Source of the DNA: Lucifuga dentata | Taxonomy: Eukaryota > Chordata > Actinopteri > Ophidiiformes > Bythitidae | DNA length: 64,000 nt | Direction of reading: 5' to 3' | NCBI GenBank assembly: GCA_014773175.1 | Contig: VXCM01000257.1 | Coordinates: 291,358 to 355,357 of the forward strand | Shown here: positions 61,875 to 64,000 of the stretch, in pieces | Layout of the letters: every line of letters begins with the position of its first letter | How positions within the stretch are numbered: the stretch's first letter is position 1 | Notes under the pieces: model-generated | The model's input: the letters and a program-made list of their open reading frames with translations, nothing else | Database searches by the model: none | Told to the model about the DNA's origin: nothing | Translations under genes and position numbers: made by a program

Positions 61875-63405
61875 ATAGCAGACATACCAGCCAGGTATCA
61901 GTGTCGTCTGTACCAGTGAAAAGATGACTCCAGGGTGCTGGTAAATACCACCATGTCTAACTATTTGAGCAATGTCTCCAAATGACCAAAGTGATGTGGC
62001 TTAAGAGTTAGTAACTACATTTCCATTTTTCATAATATGTACTTTAGTTGTCATTTTTTTCTCATGTTTCCAATTTCCAGGAAATCATTGCAGCTATCAA
62101 ATATTATCTATGTGAACACATCTGCATGTGGAACATTTACTTTTAAATGTGGGTAAATATTGTTATATTAAAAAAAATAAAGCTGGACAAAGATCATTTA
62201 GTTCAATGCAAGTGGGAAATGTGTCCCTCTTTGTGTGTGTGTGTGTGTGTGTGCATGAACACCTATGCCATTGCATCTACATATAAATATGTGTGTGCTA
62301 CATTTATGGTCAATAATTGGCTAAATGAGCCTCTAGTGGCAGTCAAGAAGTCACCTTTAAAAGGAAATCCATTTCTACAGCATCTGGCTGTGATGGCCTG
62401 CTGGGAAAGTGATGGGAGAGTCTAGAAAAATCAAAGATCCCCTTCAGTTTAAGTTTCAAGGTGCCCAAAGTATTGATCAGCCGTAACCCAGCTCACCTCA
62501 GTGGTCAGGTCACAGTCTGTGGGAAAGATGAAGGGAGAACTGTAAACAAAGGACTGAACTCATCCAGTACCCACACAGACACCCACGACCAAATTTATCA
62601 CGGGAAAAAGAAACTCATTGTTATAAAACCATTTATAGTAATGATTATAATGACTAACCCTTAGAAACTCTTATCTGCCATTTGTCTGAACATTTAAAGC
62701 TTTGTTTGTGGCAACACAAAGACTGCAAGCAGCACTCTGTGTTATTTTCCTGACCTTGAAATATGTTTTGCCTGTCTGTTTGCCATGATGGGATAGAAGG
62801 AGAGGTACAAGGAGATTGGAGTTTAATGCAAATGAGGGTAGTGCAAGGAGAGTTGGTGTTTTGATGAAAATTGGTTGTTAGACTTTGAACAGATAATAAA
62901 CGTCAGAGGGACCAGGTGTGTTTTCAGTGCAACATCACTCATTTGATAAATTGGTGATTTCATCAACAAAACTTGCATTAATGCATAGCATTTACAGAAT
63001 AATGTAAAAAACATGCTTTGAACAAGATTATAGCACAGATCAAAAAAGGGCTTTTATTAATGTTCCAGTATCATCCACACCTGCTGTTACTGTTATGAAA
63101 GTCTTGCACTTGATTGAAGGCTTGGCTGTTGATTAAATCCCTACAGCCATCTGAAGGCAGCTATGTTTTCCATCTACACAACCATTTCACACTATGATCA
63201 TTTGTGCCCGTGTACCTTGACTAAATCATATACAACCAACACCAGGCTGCCGAAAACAATCAACTTTTGGCTTTCTATGTTCATCAGACTGATGAGTCAT
63301 AACTCTGGAATTCATAATTTTTGGACACATAAGGGTCACAAAGTTCACAGCAAAATTTTTTGACTCAGTTTAAAGTTCACTCTCCCTTTGATTATGTTGG
63401 GTTAT

Positions 63406-63446
<41 letters not shown>

Positions 63447-63699
63447 CTCTCCCCCTCTGTCTATTTCTTTCTTTCATCATCATAACAGTTTTGTGATAAT
63501 CCTGATGAAAGTCAAACAATAAACTTGTGAATAGTGATTATTGTGATTGTTGAATAGACTGGAATAGGCCAGGGAATAGTCCATTATTGTAATGAGATCC
63601 TGGCTTAATTAAATCTAACCTTATTAATTAAATAACTTAAATTAACCAAGGTACGAACAGTATTAATATGTTTTTTTTGTTTGTTTTTTTTAAAAATTT
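61875..63699. other. Intergenic DNA without recognisable gene
   Basis: (TG)n at 62231-62253 and (CT)n at 63411-63443. No gene recognised. Confidence 0.55.
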
Positions 63700-63935
63700 T
63701 GTTAATAAATACAACTCACATATATGTTACATTACTGCCAAACATTTTCCAAAACATACTACTGGAGTGATACATTGTATATTTTTTTTCTTACCTTCCA
63801 GGCAGCAATTGGTTTCATTTGATTTTAGTACACAGTTAAAATCAACTTGTAAAGATGTGAAATATATTTGAGATAGGCAATCCATCATTGCAAACCAAAT
63901 GTTGTTGTTATTTATTTATTTTAAGTCACGTAATG
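63700..63935 (+). mobile_element. TTAA MITE family, copy F (partial)
   Basis: TATATGTTACATTACTGCCA, AACATTTTCCAAAACATACT, GGCAGCAATTGGTTTCATTT and GAGATAGGCAATCCATCATT match the first half of copies C and E. Both termini are missing or beyond recognition; the window ends shortly after. Confidence 0.55.
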
Positions 63936-64000
63936 AAGGCGTGTCCGTAGGCAGAGAGAAAAGAGGAAAGGCAAGAGTCTAGGGATGAGAGTAGGGACTT

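Noticed and set aside
1..64000. CRISPR arrays, bacterial operons, rRNA genes, snRNA genes
   Set aside because: None seen: no regularly spaced repeats with unique spacers, no Shine-Dalgarno-led gene runs, and no 5S, U6 or rRNA core motifs on either strand.

Overview
This window is a stretch of vertebrate, very probably teleost fish, nuclear DNA. It is AT-rich and full of CA/GT, GA/TC, AT and homopolymer microsatellites. It has no operon-like coding density. It carries decayed Tc1/mariner, pogo-like, hAT-like and non-LTR elements of kinds common in fish, and spliceosomal exon/intron signals. Most longer open frames lie in low-complexity DNA or transposons and are not genes.

The one host gene I can support is on the minus strand near 11.8-12.7 kb. 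A 45-codon first coding exon (11950 down to 11816) encodes a signal peptide followed by NDKWLSTVAQYDKDRTWNRF and RD. This is the N-terminal signature of testican-1 (SPOCK1). The exon ends at a GTGAGT donor and is preceded by a pyrimidine-tract/CAG acceptor three bases before the ATG. About 0.5 kb further upstream is a CpG-rich block ending in a CAG|GTATAG donor, the best candidate for a non-coding exon 1 and promoter. On this reading, 1-11815 is the start of a long spock1 intron, and everything above about 12.8 kb is 5' flanking/intergenic DNA. I recognise no second host gene there.

Layout: 1-11.8 kb, spock1 intron with a TIR-bounded Tc1-like element (3.4-4.26 kb) and a TTAA-flanked MITE (8.0-8.55 kb). 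11.8-12.8 kb, spock1 5' end. 14.5-16.9 kb, a diverged tandem array of about 0.56-kb units, split by a 677-bp poly(A) retroinsertion with a perfect 19-bp target-site duplication. 17.16 kb, a tRNA-like cloverleaf. 19.8-22.2 kb, a fish interspersed repeat and a hAT-like MITE. 24.0-25.0 kb, an LTR-like, CpG-containing repeat. 28.5-34.5 kb, two more MITE copies. 41.9-42.7 kb, a pogo-like element. 49.3-49.6 kb, a LINE reverse-transcriptase tail. 57.1-57.9 kb, a Tc1 transposase pseudogene. 60.2-64 kb, the fish repeat again and two further MITE copies.

Assembly caveat: the window has 22 single-N joins plus one 21-N gap. At many joins the same 62-67 bp is present on both sides. These look like unmerged contig overlaps and should be collapsed before interpreting any nearby repeat or frame.
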